A stretch of 56,590 nucleotides of DNA, taken from NCBI RefSeq assembly GCF_016461715.1, contig NZ_JAEMUI010000030.1, forward strand, positions 1 to 56,590. The letters run 5' to 3'. Shown here one piece after another: positions 8,643 through 16,590 of this stretch. Below the pieces are notes generated by a model. The model had not been told where the DNA came from. It ran no database searches and saw nothing but the letters and a program-made list of their open reading frames with translations. Made by a program: the position numbers and the translations under genes. This DNA comes from Marinomonas spartinae. GTDB taxonomy: Bacteria; Pseudomonadota; Gammaproteobacteria; Pseudomonadales; Marinomonadaceae. The stretch's first letter is position 1; every line of letters starts with the position of its first letter.

Positions 8643-10151
8643 ATGGATGCTTTAAGCTATTTCGCTACCTCATGGGTATCACCTGAATTATTTGGACTCA
8701 CAGCATTAGGGACATTTTTAGGGATTTATATTGGTGCCATTCCAGGCCTTTCTGTGACCATGGCCGTCTCCATTCTTATCTCTTTTACCTTTTCATGGGA
8801 CGTGAATAACGCCCTTTGCCTGATGGTCGGTGTATACATGGGCGGCGTGTATGGCGGTTCTCGAACCGCGATTTTGCTGAATATCCCAGGTGCCCCTTCT
8901 GCTATTGCAACCGCACTGGATGGCTATCCGCTCGCTCAGAAAGGCCTAGCGGGTGAAGCCATAGGTTTATCGACCGTCATGTCAGTGATCGGTGGTTTTG
9001 TTGGCATCATTGTGCTTGCCCTTGCGGCACCAACCGTCAGTAAGTTTGCCATCACCTTCCAGCCTCGGGATTATATGATGCTGGGCATTCTCGGCATCAC
9101 CTTGGTTGGCTCGTTATCTGGTGGTAGCTTAGCCAAGGGAATTTTTGCTGGCGCACTTGGCTTGTTGGTCGGTACGGTAGGGCTGGATCCGATGACCGCA
9201 CAAGAGCGTTTTACCTTTGGCGATGTGGACCTCTGGAATGGTATCAATCCTGTAGCGGTAATGATCGGCATGTTTGGTGTAGGAGAAGCACTGCATCAAC
9301 TGCACTATATGGACAAAATGGTGGTCAAACAAAAGATTAATCGCATCCTACCAAAATTGTCAGACCTTAAAAAATACCTACCCTTAAGTCTACAAAGTTC
9401 CTTGTTAGGCGTTATCATTGGCGCCCTACCTGGCACAGGGGGCGATATTGCCGCATTAATGGCCTATGACCATGCAAAACGTATTACTAAAAACCCCAAA
9501 GTGCCCTTTGGGGAAGGAGCAAAAGAGGGATTAATCGCGCCGGAATCGGCAAACAACGCCGCCGTAGGTGGGGCGTATATTCCCATGCTGACATTAGGTA
9601 TCCCAGGAGATGCTGTAACGGCGGTCTTTATCGGCGCCCTATTTATCCACGGTTTAAATCCAGGTCCGTTATTATTGACTGAACAGCCCCATATGTTTTG
9701 GTTCACCGTGGGCAATTTAACCCTATCGAATATCTTTGTACTGATCTTTGGCCTAACAGGCATTAAGATTTTTTCTAAGATTGTCGAGTGTCCAAAAGGT
9801 ATTTTAATTCCGATTATTTTCTTACTGTCGATCGTTGGGTCTTACGCCATCAACAATTCGATTGTCGATATCTGGTGGATGCTGGCCTTCGGTATATTAG
9901 GCTATTTTATGCGCCTTTACCGTTTCCCTGTAGGCCCAGTGATTCTAGGGGTAATTTTGAGTTCACTAACAGACCAAAATTGGCGCCGCGCTATCTTAAG
10001 TGAACGTGGGGATTTGGGTCCATTCTTTGCTCATATTTTCACAAGCCCGCTGTCTACCGTCCTCTTCTTAGCCATTGTGTTGATTTTCTTCACGCAAACG
10101 CCGATTTGGACAAAAATGCTCAAGCCAAGATTATTTCGTAAAAAACCATAA
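8643..10151 (+). CDS. tctA: Tripartite tricarboxylate transporter large permease (TctA family)
   Basis: 502-residue permease with about 11-12 transmembrane helices, the usual TctA size. Family signatures are GAIPGLS near residue 36, YGGSRTAILLNIPG near 72-85 and a second internal GALPGTGGD around 265, reflecting the internal duplication of TctA. I use the ATG at 8643, seven bases after the tctB stop, with GTGGAG in the tctB tail as ribosome site. It is the last gene of the tctCBA operon and converges on aroQ. Confidence 0.92.
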   Translation: MDALSYFATSWVSPELFGLTALGTFLGIYIGAIPGLSVTMAVSILISFTFSWDVNNALCLMVGVYMGGVYGGSRTAILLNIPGAPSAIATALDGYPLAQKGLAGEAIGLSTVMSVIGGFVGIIVLALAAPTVSKFAITFQPRDYMMLGILGITLVGSLSGGSLAKGIFAGALGLLVGTVGLDPMTAQERFTFGDVDLWNGINPVAVMIGMFGVGEALHQLHYMDKMVVKQKINRILPKLSDLKKYLPLSLQSSLLGVIIGALPGTGGDIAALMAYDHAKRITKNPKVPFGEGAKEGLIAPESANNAAVGGAYIPMLTLGIPGDAVTAVFIGALFIHGLNPGPLLLTEQPHMFWFTVGNLTLSNIFVLIFGLTGIKIFSKIVECPKGILIPIIFLLSIVGSYAINNSIVDIWWMLAFGILGYFMRLYRFPVGPVILGVILSSLTDQNWRRAILSERGDLGPFFAHIFTSPLSTVLFLAIVLIFFTQTPIWTKMLKPRLFRKKP

Positions 10152-10226
10152 ACTTGATTATCGGCTATTTGGGCGTACCCGCACTTATATTCACAGAACA
10201 ATTAGTGCACGGTACGTCCATACTAT

Positions 10227-10268
10227 TTGTAGATTAAACAGACCAAGTTGTAGATTAAACAGACCAAG
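10227..10268. repeat. Perfect tandem duplication of 21 bp
   Basis: Two adjacent identical 21-base units (10227-10247 and 10248-10268), each reading TTGTAGATTAAACAGACCAA followed by G, between convergent tctA and aroQ. Upstream of it (about 10170-10220) is an imperfect inverted repeat that may act as the terminator of tctA. The duplication probably arose by slippage. Confidence 0.75.
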
Positions 10269-10275
10269 CCACGCC

Positions 10276-10731
10276 TTAGGCCTGCTTCATCTTATGAACC
10301 AGCCCTTGGATGCCCAACACATACCCCTGCACTCCCATGCCGACGACAATGCCTGCTGCCACGGGCGAAATATAAGAATGATGACGAAATGCCTCCCGAG
10401 CATGCACATTGGATATATGCACCTCAATCACAGGTACTTCTGCGCCTTTAATCGCATCATGTAAGGCAATGGAAGTATGAGTATAAGCACCAGGGTTAAA
10501 CACCACACCAAGCACATCCCCTTCTTTAATGCGTCGTCCCGCCTCATGAATATAGTCAATTAAAACCCCTTCATGGTTCGATTGACGAAAATCGATGTCA
10601 TGACCTAACGCACTCGCCGCATCTCGACACATGACTTCCACATCAGCCAAGGTTTCGTAACCATATTGCGCTGGCTCACGGCTACCTAGTAGATTCAAGT
10701 TTGGTCCATTCAACACCATGATGGTCGACAT
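10276..10731 (-). CDS. aroQ: Type II 3-dehydroquinate dehydratase
   Basis: 151-residue type II dehydroquinase, the standard length. It interconverts 3-dehydroquinate and 3-dehydroshikimate in the cytosol as a dodecamer. Visible are NGPNLNLLG (9-17), Arg18 and Tyr23 of the flexible lid, NPGAYTHTS (79-87), catalytic His105 in EVHISN and Arg112. Here it lies beside a permease and a quinate/shikimate dehydrogenase rather than with accB/accC, which points to catabolism of quinate or shikimate. The same enzyme can serve either direction. The next gene upstream on this strand (AEC permease) ends 19 bp away. Confidence 0.92.
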   Translation of the reverse strand: MSTIMVLNGPNLNLLGSREPAQYGYETLADVEVMCRDAASALGHDIDFRQSNHEGVLIDYIHEAGRRIKEGDVLGVVFNPGAYTHTSIALHDAIKGAEVPVIEVHISNVHAREAFRHHSYISPVAAGIVVGMGVQGYVLGIQGLVHKMKQA

Positions 10732-10750
10732 CGCTGTTACTCCCAGTCAA

Positions 10751-11683
10751 TTAAACAAAATAACGTAAGATAATACTTAATGTGAAAAAGGAAGCCACCG
10801 TCGTGATCAATAAAGTACTGGCGCAAAAACTGCGCTCACCGTATTTATCGCCAATAATAGGATAAATGCTAAACATAGAAACGGCAGAAAATACAATCAC
10901 GGCGGTTTTCAATTCGCTCGGTAAGTTCGGGGTCAGTGATAGCAGCATCATCACCACTAATGGAAAAAAGATCAATTTCCCTGTTGCTACCAAGGCAATT
11001 TGCTTAAGACTTCCTTTGACCGACACTCCAACCAAAGAACCGCCGATGACAATCAATGCCACAGGCGCGGAAGCAAGTGCCAACATATCCAACCCACGGG
11101 ACAAAAATACTGGCAAAGAAAAACCAATCGATGAGCCAATCAGTCCGGCACACACCGATAAAATAATCGGATTCGAAATCACCCGCTTGAGAATGGGTAA
11201 CACAACTCGACTACCGTCCATGCTATTTTTGCCATACAGCGCTTCAATAAAAATCAGTCCTAGCGGCATCAAGATAATGTTTTCTACCATAATGCTCATG
11301 GCAAAGGCTTGTGTTGGCGGATGATGGAAAAATTGCAATAACACGGGAAAGCCAATAAAGGCGCTGTTTGGCATGGTCGCCCCCAGCCCTCTTACTCCAG
11401 ATGAGACCCAGTTGTCCTTAAAAAACCAACGACAGACAAAAATAGTGGTGGTTAATGTGATCAAACCACTCCCTGCGTACACTGCCATATAACTAATATT
11501 AATGGATTTCGCCAGATCCATATTTAATAACTTAGTGAACACTAACGCCGGTAGCGCCAAATACAAAACAAAGCGACTCAAGCCAGGCAGCGACAAGGCG
11601 GGCAATAGCTCAAATCGCACCACAAGATAGCCAAGCAAAATCAAAAAGAAAATTGGCGCAGTAATGTTTAACACAGCATCCAT
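10751..11683 (-). CDS. AEC family permease
   Basis: Auxin-efflux-carrier family transporter of about 310 residues, with around ten hydrophobic helices in two halves and the motif GLGATMPNSAFIGFPV near residue 100, typical of bacterial AEC proteins (relatives include malonate and other organic-acid carriers). I prefer the ATG at 11683, which has AGGA about 9 bases upstream, over the ATG at 11692 which sits directly on that AGGA. It lies between aroQ and the shikimate dehydrogenase gene on the same strand, so it may move quinate, shikimate or a product; this is inference. Confidence 0.85.
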   Translation of the reverse strand: MDAVLNITAPIFFLILLGYLVVRFELLPALSLPGLSRFVLYLALPALVFTKLLNMDLAKSINISYMAVYAGSGLITLTTTIFVCRWFFKDNWVSSGVRGLGATMPNSAFIGFPVLLQFFHHPPTQAFAMSIMVENIILMPLGLIFIEALYGKNSMDGSRVVLPILKRVISNPIILSVCAGLIGSSIGFSLPVFLSRGLDMLALASAPVALIVIGGSLVGVSVKGSLKQIALVATGKLIFFPLVVMMLLSLTPNLPSELKTAVIVFSAVSMFSIYPIIGDKYGERSFCASTLLITTVASFFTLSIILRYFV

Positions 11684-11792
11684 AATCCACATTCCTTATA
11701 GGCTAGTGGCGCGATCATAAAGACAAGCATAATAACCAACTTTCCACGGGTTTGATAAGCAGACTGTGGTGATGGCCTGATTGTTAAGCTCT

Positions 11793-12647
11793 TTAAATTA
11801 ACTCGCTGGTAACATTGAAGGTTTCTCTAAACTGATGCCATACAGGCATCACATCCGTCACTTTTATACCAGTGAAGATTTCAAACGCATCGATCCCTTG
11901 GTAAAAAAATAAATCAAAGCCCGAAACAATTTGTAACCCCTTACGATGAGCTTCGACTAAAAACTCAGTATCCATTGGTGTATAAACGGCATCAAATGCC
12001 CATTTTTGCCCACCAATGGCGTTAGCCTCAAGCGGCAATCCCGGTGTCTTATGGTGACCAACTGGCGTACAGTTCACCAAGCCATCCACTTGCGCTGCGG
12101 CGGTAGAGGCGTCCTCTATAGCGACGTAACGTGCTTTATAGCCAGACTCATTAAGCGCCTTAACCAAAGAGCAGGCGCTTTCTTCACTTAAGTCGGTCAC
12201 CAGCAATTCCGTCGCCCCCACGTCAAATAAGGCAAAGCCAATTGCTCGCCCGACGCCTCCCGCGCCAATCATCAACACTTGGCCTGCTGGCAGTGCTCCT
12301 AAACGCCCTTGATAACCGCGAATAAACCCAGTGTAATCGGTATTAAAAGCGCACACCCTGCCATCTTTTAGTAATAAAGTGTTGCTCGCCCCCACTTTTC
12401 TTACTGCCTCATTGACTTCGTCGGCACTGTCGATGGCAATTTGCTTGTAAGGAAAGGTCACATTGGTTCCGACAAAGCCCTTTGCTTGAATCTCAGCCAG
12501 TTTTGCTCGAAAGGCTTGCGCTGTACTGTCTTCTGGCACCTGTAATTGATAATCAACCGGTAGCTGATGCAATTCCCCCAGCATCATGTGTAAGGAGGGA
12601 GCGCGAGATGCGGCAATGGCTTGCCCGATGAGACCAAGATTTATCAT
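11793..12647 (-). CDS. Quinate/shikimate dehydrogenase (AroE/YdiB family)
   Basis: 284-residue shikimate dehydrogenase family enzyme that oxidises shikimate (and possibly quinate) or reduces the 3-dehydro acid. Substrate-site residues are present: Ser14 and Ser18, catalytic Lys68 in NVTFPYK, Asn89 and Asp104 in FNTDYTG. The dinucleotide motif GAGGVG is at 128-133. The beta-2 strand ends in Asp152 (VTDLSEE), where NADP-dependent AroE has an Asn-Arg pair, so NAD is the likely cofactor and the role is likely catabolic. Together with aroQ it makes a short route from quinate to 3-dehydroshikimate. Confidence 0.88.
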   Translation of the reverse strand: MINLGLIGQAIAASRAPSLHMMLGELHQLPVDYQLQVPEDSTAQAFRAKLAEIQAKGFVGTNVTFPYKQIAIDSADEVNEAVRKVGASNTLLLKDGRVCAFNTDYTGFIRGYQGRLGALPAGQVLMIGAGGVGRAIGFALFDVGATELLVTDLSEESACSLVKALNESGYKARYVAIEDASTAAAQVDGLVNCTPVGHHKTPGLPLEANAIGGQKWAFDAVYTPMDTEFLVEAHRKGLQIVSGFDLFFYQGIDAFEIFTGIKVTDVMPVWHQFRETFNVTSELI

Positions 12648-12701
12648 ATATTTACCTTAATAAAGCGATTCTATAAACAGAAAGAAAGCGACTCTCTAAC
12701 C

Positions 12702-12796
12702 ATCGATAACGATAGTAAAATCATATACTAAGCAGCGCAGGTGAATCATGAAAATTTCGGTATCGTTAAGAATCAAAAACTGATCGTTACGATAAC
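12702..12796. promoter_or_regulatory. Cluster of TATCGTTA/TAACGATA repeats between aroE-like gene and LysR gene
   Basis: The 241-bp divergent promoter region holds TAACGATA (12707-12714), its perfect inverse TATCGTTA (12761-12768) and a third site, GATCGTTACGATAAC (12782-12796), itself nearly palindromic. The first site is embedded in ATCGATAACGAT, resembling the ATCGATAA arms upstream of tctC. They look like operators for a shared regulator, most simply the adjacent LysR protein. Confidence 0.5.
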
Positions 12797-12888
12797 AACC
12801 TGGTGTAAGGTCATTTATCTTTGTGTATCTTTGCTATTCATTTTTGATATAGTAATTGCATCTAATCCTGATAGCCTGTGATGAATGT

Positions 12889-14106
12889 ATGGAAATGCCT
12901 ATCCCAAACTTACGACACTTACGTGTCTTCCTGGCGGTGACCGAGTACAAAAGTATCACGCGTGCTTCTGATTACATTTTTTTATCCCAACCTGCGATAA
13001 CCCAAGCCATCGCGAAACTTGAGAGTCAACTGGGGGCCGCGTTATTCGAGCGTCACTCTGATGGCATGTATCCAACGGATTGCGGCAAAGTTTGGAATGA
13101 TCGAGTGTCAAGAGCTGTGGATCACATACTCATGGCTCTCATTGATATCGCAAAAGAAAACAATATCAAAGAAGCCGATCCAAAGCACATGCTGGCGCTG
13201 ATCAGCACGACTCAACTAAAAGCACTGGTTGCCGTTTGCGAAGCACAAAACTTTAGTATTGCCAGCCGTAACCTAGGGGTCTCTCAATCTTCCGTGCACC
13301 GGGCAGCACGAGATTTAGAACGACTGCTAACGGTCATTTTATTTGAAAGAAACAGCCTAGGCATCCATGCTACCCGAGCCGCACGCCATTTATCTAAAGC
13401 GAGCAAACTGGCGTTCAGTGAGTTGCGTCAGGGGATATATGAAATCAATACCATACAATGTCGAGATGTCAGCACCATTGCCGTTGGTAGCATGCCATTA
13501 GCACGCACCACCATCTTGCCAAAATCCATTTTGCGTTTTAATGAGCGTCACCCAGATGTGAATGTCAATATTACCGAAGGCCCCTATAATGACTTACTTC
13601 ATCATCTTCGTCAGGGTGACATCGATATGATTTTGGGGGCTTTGCGTTACCCGCTTCCCGCCGACGATGTGGTTCAAGAAGAGCTATGGTCACCGCCACT
13701 GTCCATTATTGCCAAACAAGATCATCCATTATTTCGTCGTGGCAACCAAGTCACGGCCGAGGAGCTGGCTCAGTATGCTTGGGTGGTTCCGGCACAAGGT
13801 ACGCCCACAAGGCAAGCGTTTGAACACATTTTTCAAGACGCTAATGTGGCCCTCCCCACTCGTTTTGTGGAGTCCAGTTCGCAGATTCTGACCCGCGAAG
13901 TACTGCTCGAAAGTGACCGACTGACGCTTATTTCTGCCCATCAGATGGAGCGAGAAATCAATATCGGCTTATTAAAAATCCTCCCCTATCCACTAGAACA
14001 TACACGCCGACCCATTGGCCTTTGTCTTAGAAAAAACTGGCTTCCCACCACAACTCAGTCACATTTCTTAAGCATGTTGAGAGACGTGTGCGAAGCATTC
14101 CGCTAA
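12889..14106 (+). CDS. LysR-family regulator with two tandem HTH domains
   Basis: About 405 residues, roughly 100 longer than a standard LysR protein because it carries two LysR-type winged helices. The first covers residues 7-66 (RASDYIFLSQPAITQAI), the second 107-166 (ASRNLGVSQSSVHRAA), and the type 2 periplasmic-binding-like effector domain covers about 194-400. Both HTHs keep the LFER motif that ends the wing region. It is divergent from the quinate/shikimate dehydrogenase gene and 268 bp ahead of ligC, so it probably controls protocatechuate 4,5-cleavage and related uptake genes, as LigR, PmdR and GalR do elsewhere. Start chosen at ATG 12889 (12895 also possible). Confidence 0.85.
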   Translation: MEMPIPNLRHLRVFLAVTEYKSITRASDYIFLSQPAITQAIAKLESQLGAALFERHSDGMYPTDCGKVWNDRVSRAVDHILMALIDIAKENNIKEADPKHMLALISTTQLKALVAVCEAQNFSIASRNLGVSQSSVHRAARDLERLLTVILFERNSLGIHATRAARHLSKASKLAFSELRQGIYEINTIQCRDVSTIAVGSMPLARTTILPKSILRFNERHPDVNVNITEGPYNDLLHHLRQGDIDMILGALRYPLPADDVVQEELWSPPLSIIAKQDHPLFRRGNQVTAEELAQYAWVVPAQGTPTRQAFEHIFQDANVALPTRFVESSSQILTREVLLESDRLTLISAHQMEREINIGLLKILPYPLEHTRRPIGLCLRKNWLPTTTQSHFLSMLRDVCEAFR

Positions 14107-14374
14107 TGTCACCCACTAATGCATTGCAAAAATTGAATACCTCATGCGGTTATTTGATTATCCCATCACAACGCTGAATGTTAAATTGATTGGGATAAGT
14201 AAAAGGGACGGAGTTTTACTCTAAAATCATTGCCTGATAGCGCAAGCAAAGTCAGACAAAGCAAAAAACTAACGAAACAGCGGATCTCCAAATCGTCTCT
14301 TTTTTTAATATACGGAGACCTTTACACGATCGTTTAAAATCACAATACAACGACTCGCAAGTCAGGAGTAGAAT

Positions 14375-15322
14375 ATGAGAATTTGTATCGCAGGTGCTTC
14401 CGGTGCTTTTGGCATGAAACACATGGACGCCATCGCTGCCATAGAAGGATCTGAAGTCGTTTCTGTTGTCGGTACGAAAATCGACGCCATCAAAGCCTTC
14501 GCCGAAGAGCGTGGCGTCCCTCACTACACAACCGACTTAGCAGAAAGCTTAGCCAGAGAGGATGTCGACGCGGTCATTTTAGCCACGCCAACCCAATTAC
14601 ACGCTTCACAAACCATTCAATGTTTGGAAGCAGGCAAACACGTCATGTCCGAAATCCCTATGGCAGACAGCATTGAAGATGCTCGCAAAGTGGTTGAAGC
14701 TCAGAAAAAATCCGGTCTTGTTGCCATGGCAGGACACACTCGTCGCTTTAATCCGTCTCATCAGTGGATTCGTAACAAAATCGATGCTGGCGAATTAAAT
14801 GTCCAACAAATGGATGTGCAAACCTATTTCTTCCGTCGATCTAACAAAAACGCCTTAGGTAAAGAACGCTCTTGGACAGACCATCTTTTGTGGCACCATG
14901 CCTGCCATACGGTGGATTTATTCCAATATCAAACAGGCGAAACAGCCAGCAAAGTACAAGCATTGCAAGGTCCAATCCATCCTAAGCTTGGTATTGCCAT
15001 GGACATGAGCATTGGCATGAAAGTGCCTAATGGCGCCATTTGTACCCTGTCTTTATCTTTTAACAATGATGGTCCATTTGGTACCTTCTTCCGTTATATT
15101 TGCGACAATGGCACCTATATCGCTCGTTACGATGACCTCTTTGATGGTAACGATAATAAGATCGACTTAAGCGGTGTCGCCGTTTCCAACAACGGAATCG
15201 AGCTGCAAGATCGCGAATTTATCTCTGCTATTGAAGAAGGCCGCGCCCCTAATGCGTGCGTCACCCAAGCCATTGAGGCCATGGAAACCCTTTATCGCCT
15301 TGAAAAATGCCTTGAAGAGTAA
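14375..15322 (+). CDS. ligC: 4-carboxy-2-hydroxymuconate-6-semialdehyde dehydrogenase LigC
   Basis: Gfo/Idh/MocA-family oxidoreductase of 315 residues, the same length as LigC of Sphingobium SYK-6, with the characteristic blocks GHTRRFNPSHQ (about 126-136), QMDVQTYFFRR (145-155), SWTDHLLWHHA (168-178) and FGTFFRYICDNGT. It oxidises the ring-opening product of protocatechuate 4,5-cleavage (in its hemiacetal form) to 2-pyrone-4,6-dicarboxylate using NAD(P). The Rossmann motif GASGAFG is at the N-terminus. It is separated from the other lig genes by 8 kb, and is followed by an aldo/keto reductase after a terminator. Confidence 0.9.
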   Translation: MRICIAGASGAFGMKHMDAIAAIEGSEVVSVVGTKIDAIKAFAEERGVPHYTTDLAESLAREDVDAVILATPTQLHASQTIQCLEAGKHVMSEIPMADSIEDARKVVEAQKKSGLVAMAGHTRRFNPSHQWIRNKIDAGELNVQQMDVQTYFFRRSNKNALGKERSWTDHLLWHHACHTVDLFQYQTGETASKVQALQGPIHPKLGIAMDMSIGMKVPNGAICTLSLSFNNDGPFGTFFRYICDNGTYIARYDDLFDGNDNKIDLSGVAVSNNGIELQDREFISAIEEGRAPNACVTQAIEAMETLYRLEKCLEE

Positions 15323-15341
15323 GGATAAAGTGCGTTTTTAC

Positions 15342-15368
15342 AACAGGGAGCCATCGCTCCCTGTTTTT
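15342..15368 (+). terminator. Rho-independent terminator of ligC
   Basis: Stem of 9 bp (15342-15350 with 15357-15365), loop CCATCG, followed by TTT. It lies 19 bp after the ligC stop. Confidence 0.85.
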
Positions 15369-15436
15369 ATTTGTATACTAAAGCGCTAAATTAAAACTCA
15401 ACATAGTGCCATTAGTGACGAACAGAGAGGTAAGGA

Positions 15437-16426
15437 ATGTCGAAGCACCCACACTTAATGAACCCTAGTATTGGCCTAGGTTGTATGAACCTTTCCCACG
15501 GTTATGGAACATCATTACCAGAAGAAGACGGCATAAAAGCCCTGCAAGCAGCCTTTGAAATGGGTTATCGCCACTTTGATACCGCTACCCTATATGGTGC
15601 TGGAAAAAATGAAACGCTGGTAGGCAAAGCCTTAAAGGATCGCCGGGATGAATTTTTCCTTGCCAGCAAATGCGGTATGGCCAGTGTCGACGGTAAACGT
15701 GCTATCAATGGTCGCCCTGACGTCCTTCGCAAACAATGTGAAGAGAGCCTAAAGCGCCTACAAACTGATTACATAGACCTATATTATTTACATCGTTTAG
15801 ATCCTAATGTCCCTGTTGAAGAAAGCGTTGGTGCACTTGGTGATTTAGTTAAAGAAGGAAAAATCGGTGGCATTGGTTTATCGGAAGTGTCTGCTGATAC
15901 TATTAAAAAAGCCCATAAAGAGCACCCTCTCACGGCCGTTCAGACAGAATACTCTCTTTGGTCTCGTAACGCAGAGATCGCTGTTCTAGACACCACAAAA
16001 GCCCTCGATATTGTTTTCGTTGCCTTTAGCCCCTTGGCCCGTGGTTACTTATGCGGAGAACTTACCGACATATCACAACTGGTAGAAAACGACATTCGCA
16101 CCAAGATGCCTCGCTTCAGCCCAGAGAACTACCCAAAAAATATCGAGCTATTGCAAGGTTTCCTCGCCATGGCGAAAGGCATTGGCTGCACCCCCGCCCA
16201 ACTGGCCCTTGCGTGGACTTGCATGAAGGGTGAACACATTATTCCGATTCCAGGCACCCGCTTTGCTCATCATATGCAAGACAACTTTGATGCGGGTAGC
16301 ATTAACCTTGATAGCAAACAAATGCAGCAGCTTGATGAGATGATTAACCAAAATACCGTATTTGGCCCTCGCTATAGCCCAGCCCTGCAAGCGGATATCG
16401 ATACAGAAGAATTCGCTACCCAATAA
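15437..16426 (+). CDS. Aldo/keto reductase
   Basis: 329-residue NADPH-type aldo/keto reductase. The catalytic tetrad is complete: Asp48 and Tyr53 (FDTATLYGAG), Lys78 (LASKCG) and His119 (YYLHRLD). The C-terminal IPIPGTR segment binds the cofactor phosphate region. A ribosome site GAGG...AAGGA precedes ATG 15437. It has its own intergenic region after the ligC terminator. A role reducing aromatic aldehydes or keto acids in the surrounding catabolic region is possible, but the sequence does not specify the substrate. Confidence 0.85.
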   Translation: MSKHPHLMNPSIGLGCMNLSHGYGTSLPEEDGIKALQAAFEMGYRHFDTATLYGAGKNETLVGKALKDRRDEFFLASKCGMASVDGKRAINGRPDVLRKQCEESLKRLQTDYIDLYYLHRLDPNVPVEESVGALGDLVKEGKIGGIGLSEVSADTIKKAHKEHPLTAVQTEYSLWSRNAEIAVLDTTKALDIVFVAFSPLARGYLCGELTDISQLVENDIRTKMPRFSPENYPKNIELLQGFLAMAKGIGCTPAQLALAWTCMKGEHIIPIPGTRFAHHMQDNFDAGSINLDSKQMQQLDEMINQNTVFGPRYSPALQADIDTEEFATQ

Positions 16427-16429
16427 TTA

Positions 16430-16576
16430 CCCCTCCCTAGCCCTCCCCTTAAAAAGGGGAGGGAACGTTTAAGATCCTCTCCCTGCCAAAGGGGTTGACC
16501 ACTACACCTCCACCTAATCAGAGCGGGTAAGAACTGTTTACTACGCCCCCTCATTGAGGAGGAGGTTGGGAGGGGG
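16430..16576. repeat. Palindromic intergenic repeat element
   Basis: Region between convergent aldo/keto reductase and pycB. It starts with CCCCTCCCTAGCC and ends with the near-inverse GGTTGGGAGGGG, giving imperfect terminal inverted repeats. Inside, 16441-16463 is a perfect 10-bp hairpin (CCCTCCCCTT, loop AAA, AAGGGGAGGG). A second hairpin-like block, GCCCCCTCATTGAGGAGG, lies at about 16545-16563. This has the look of a dispersed REP/MITE-like intergenic element. Copy number cannot be judged from one window. Confidence 0.6.
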
Positions 16577-16590
16577 TCTGGGTCTGTAAT

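Noticed and set aside
10227..10268. CRISPR repeat
   Set aside because: Two abutting copies with no spacer and no cas genes; it is a simple tandem duplication.
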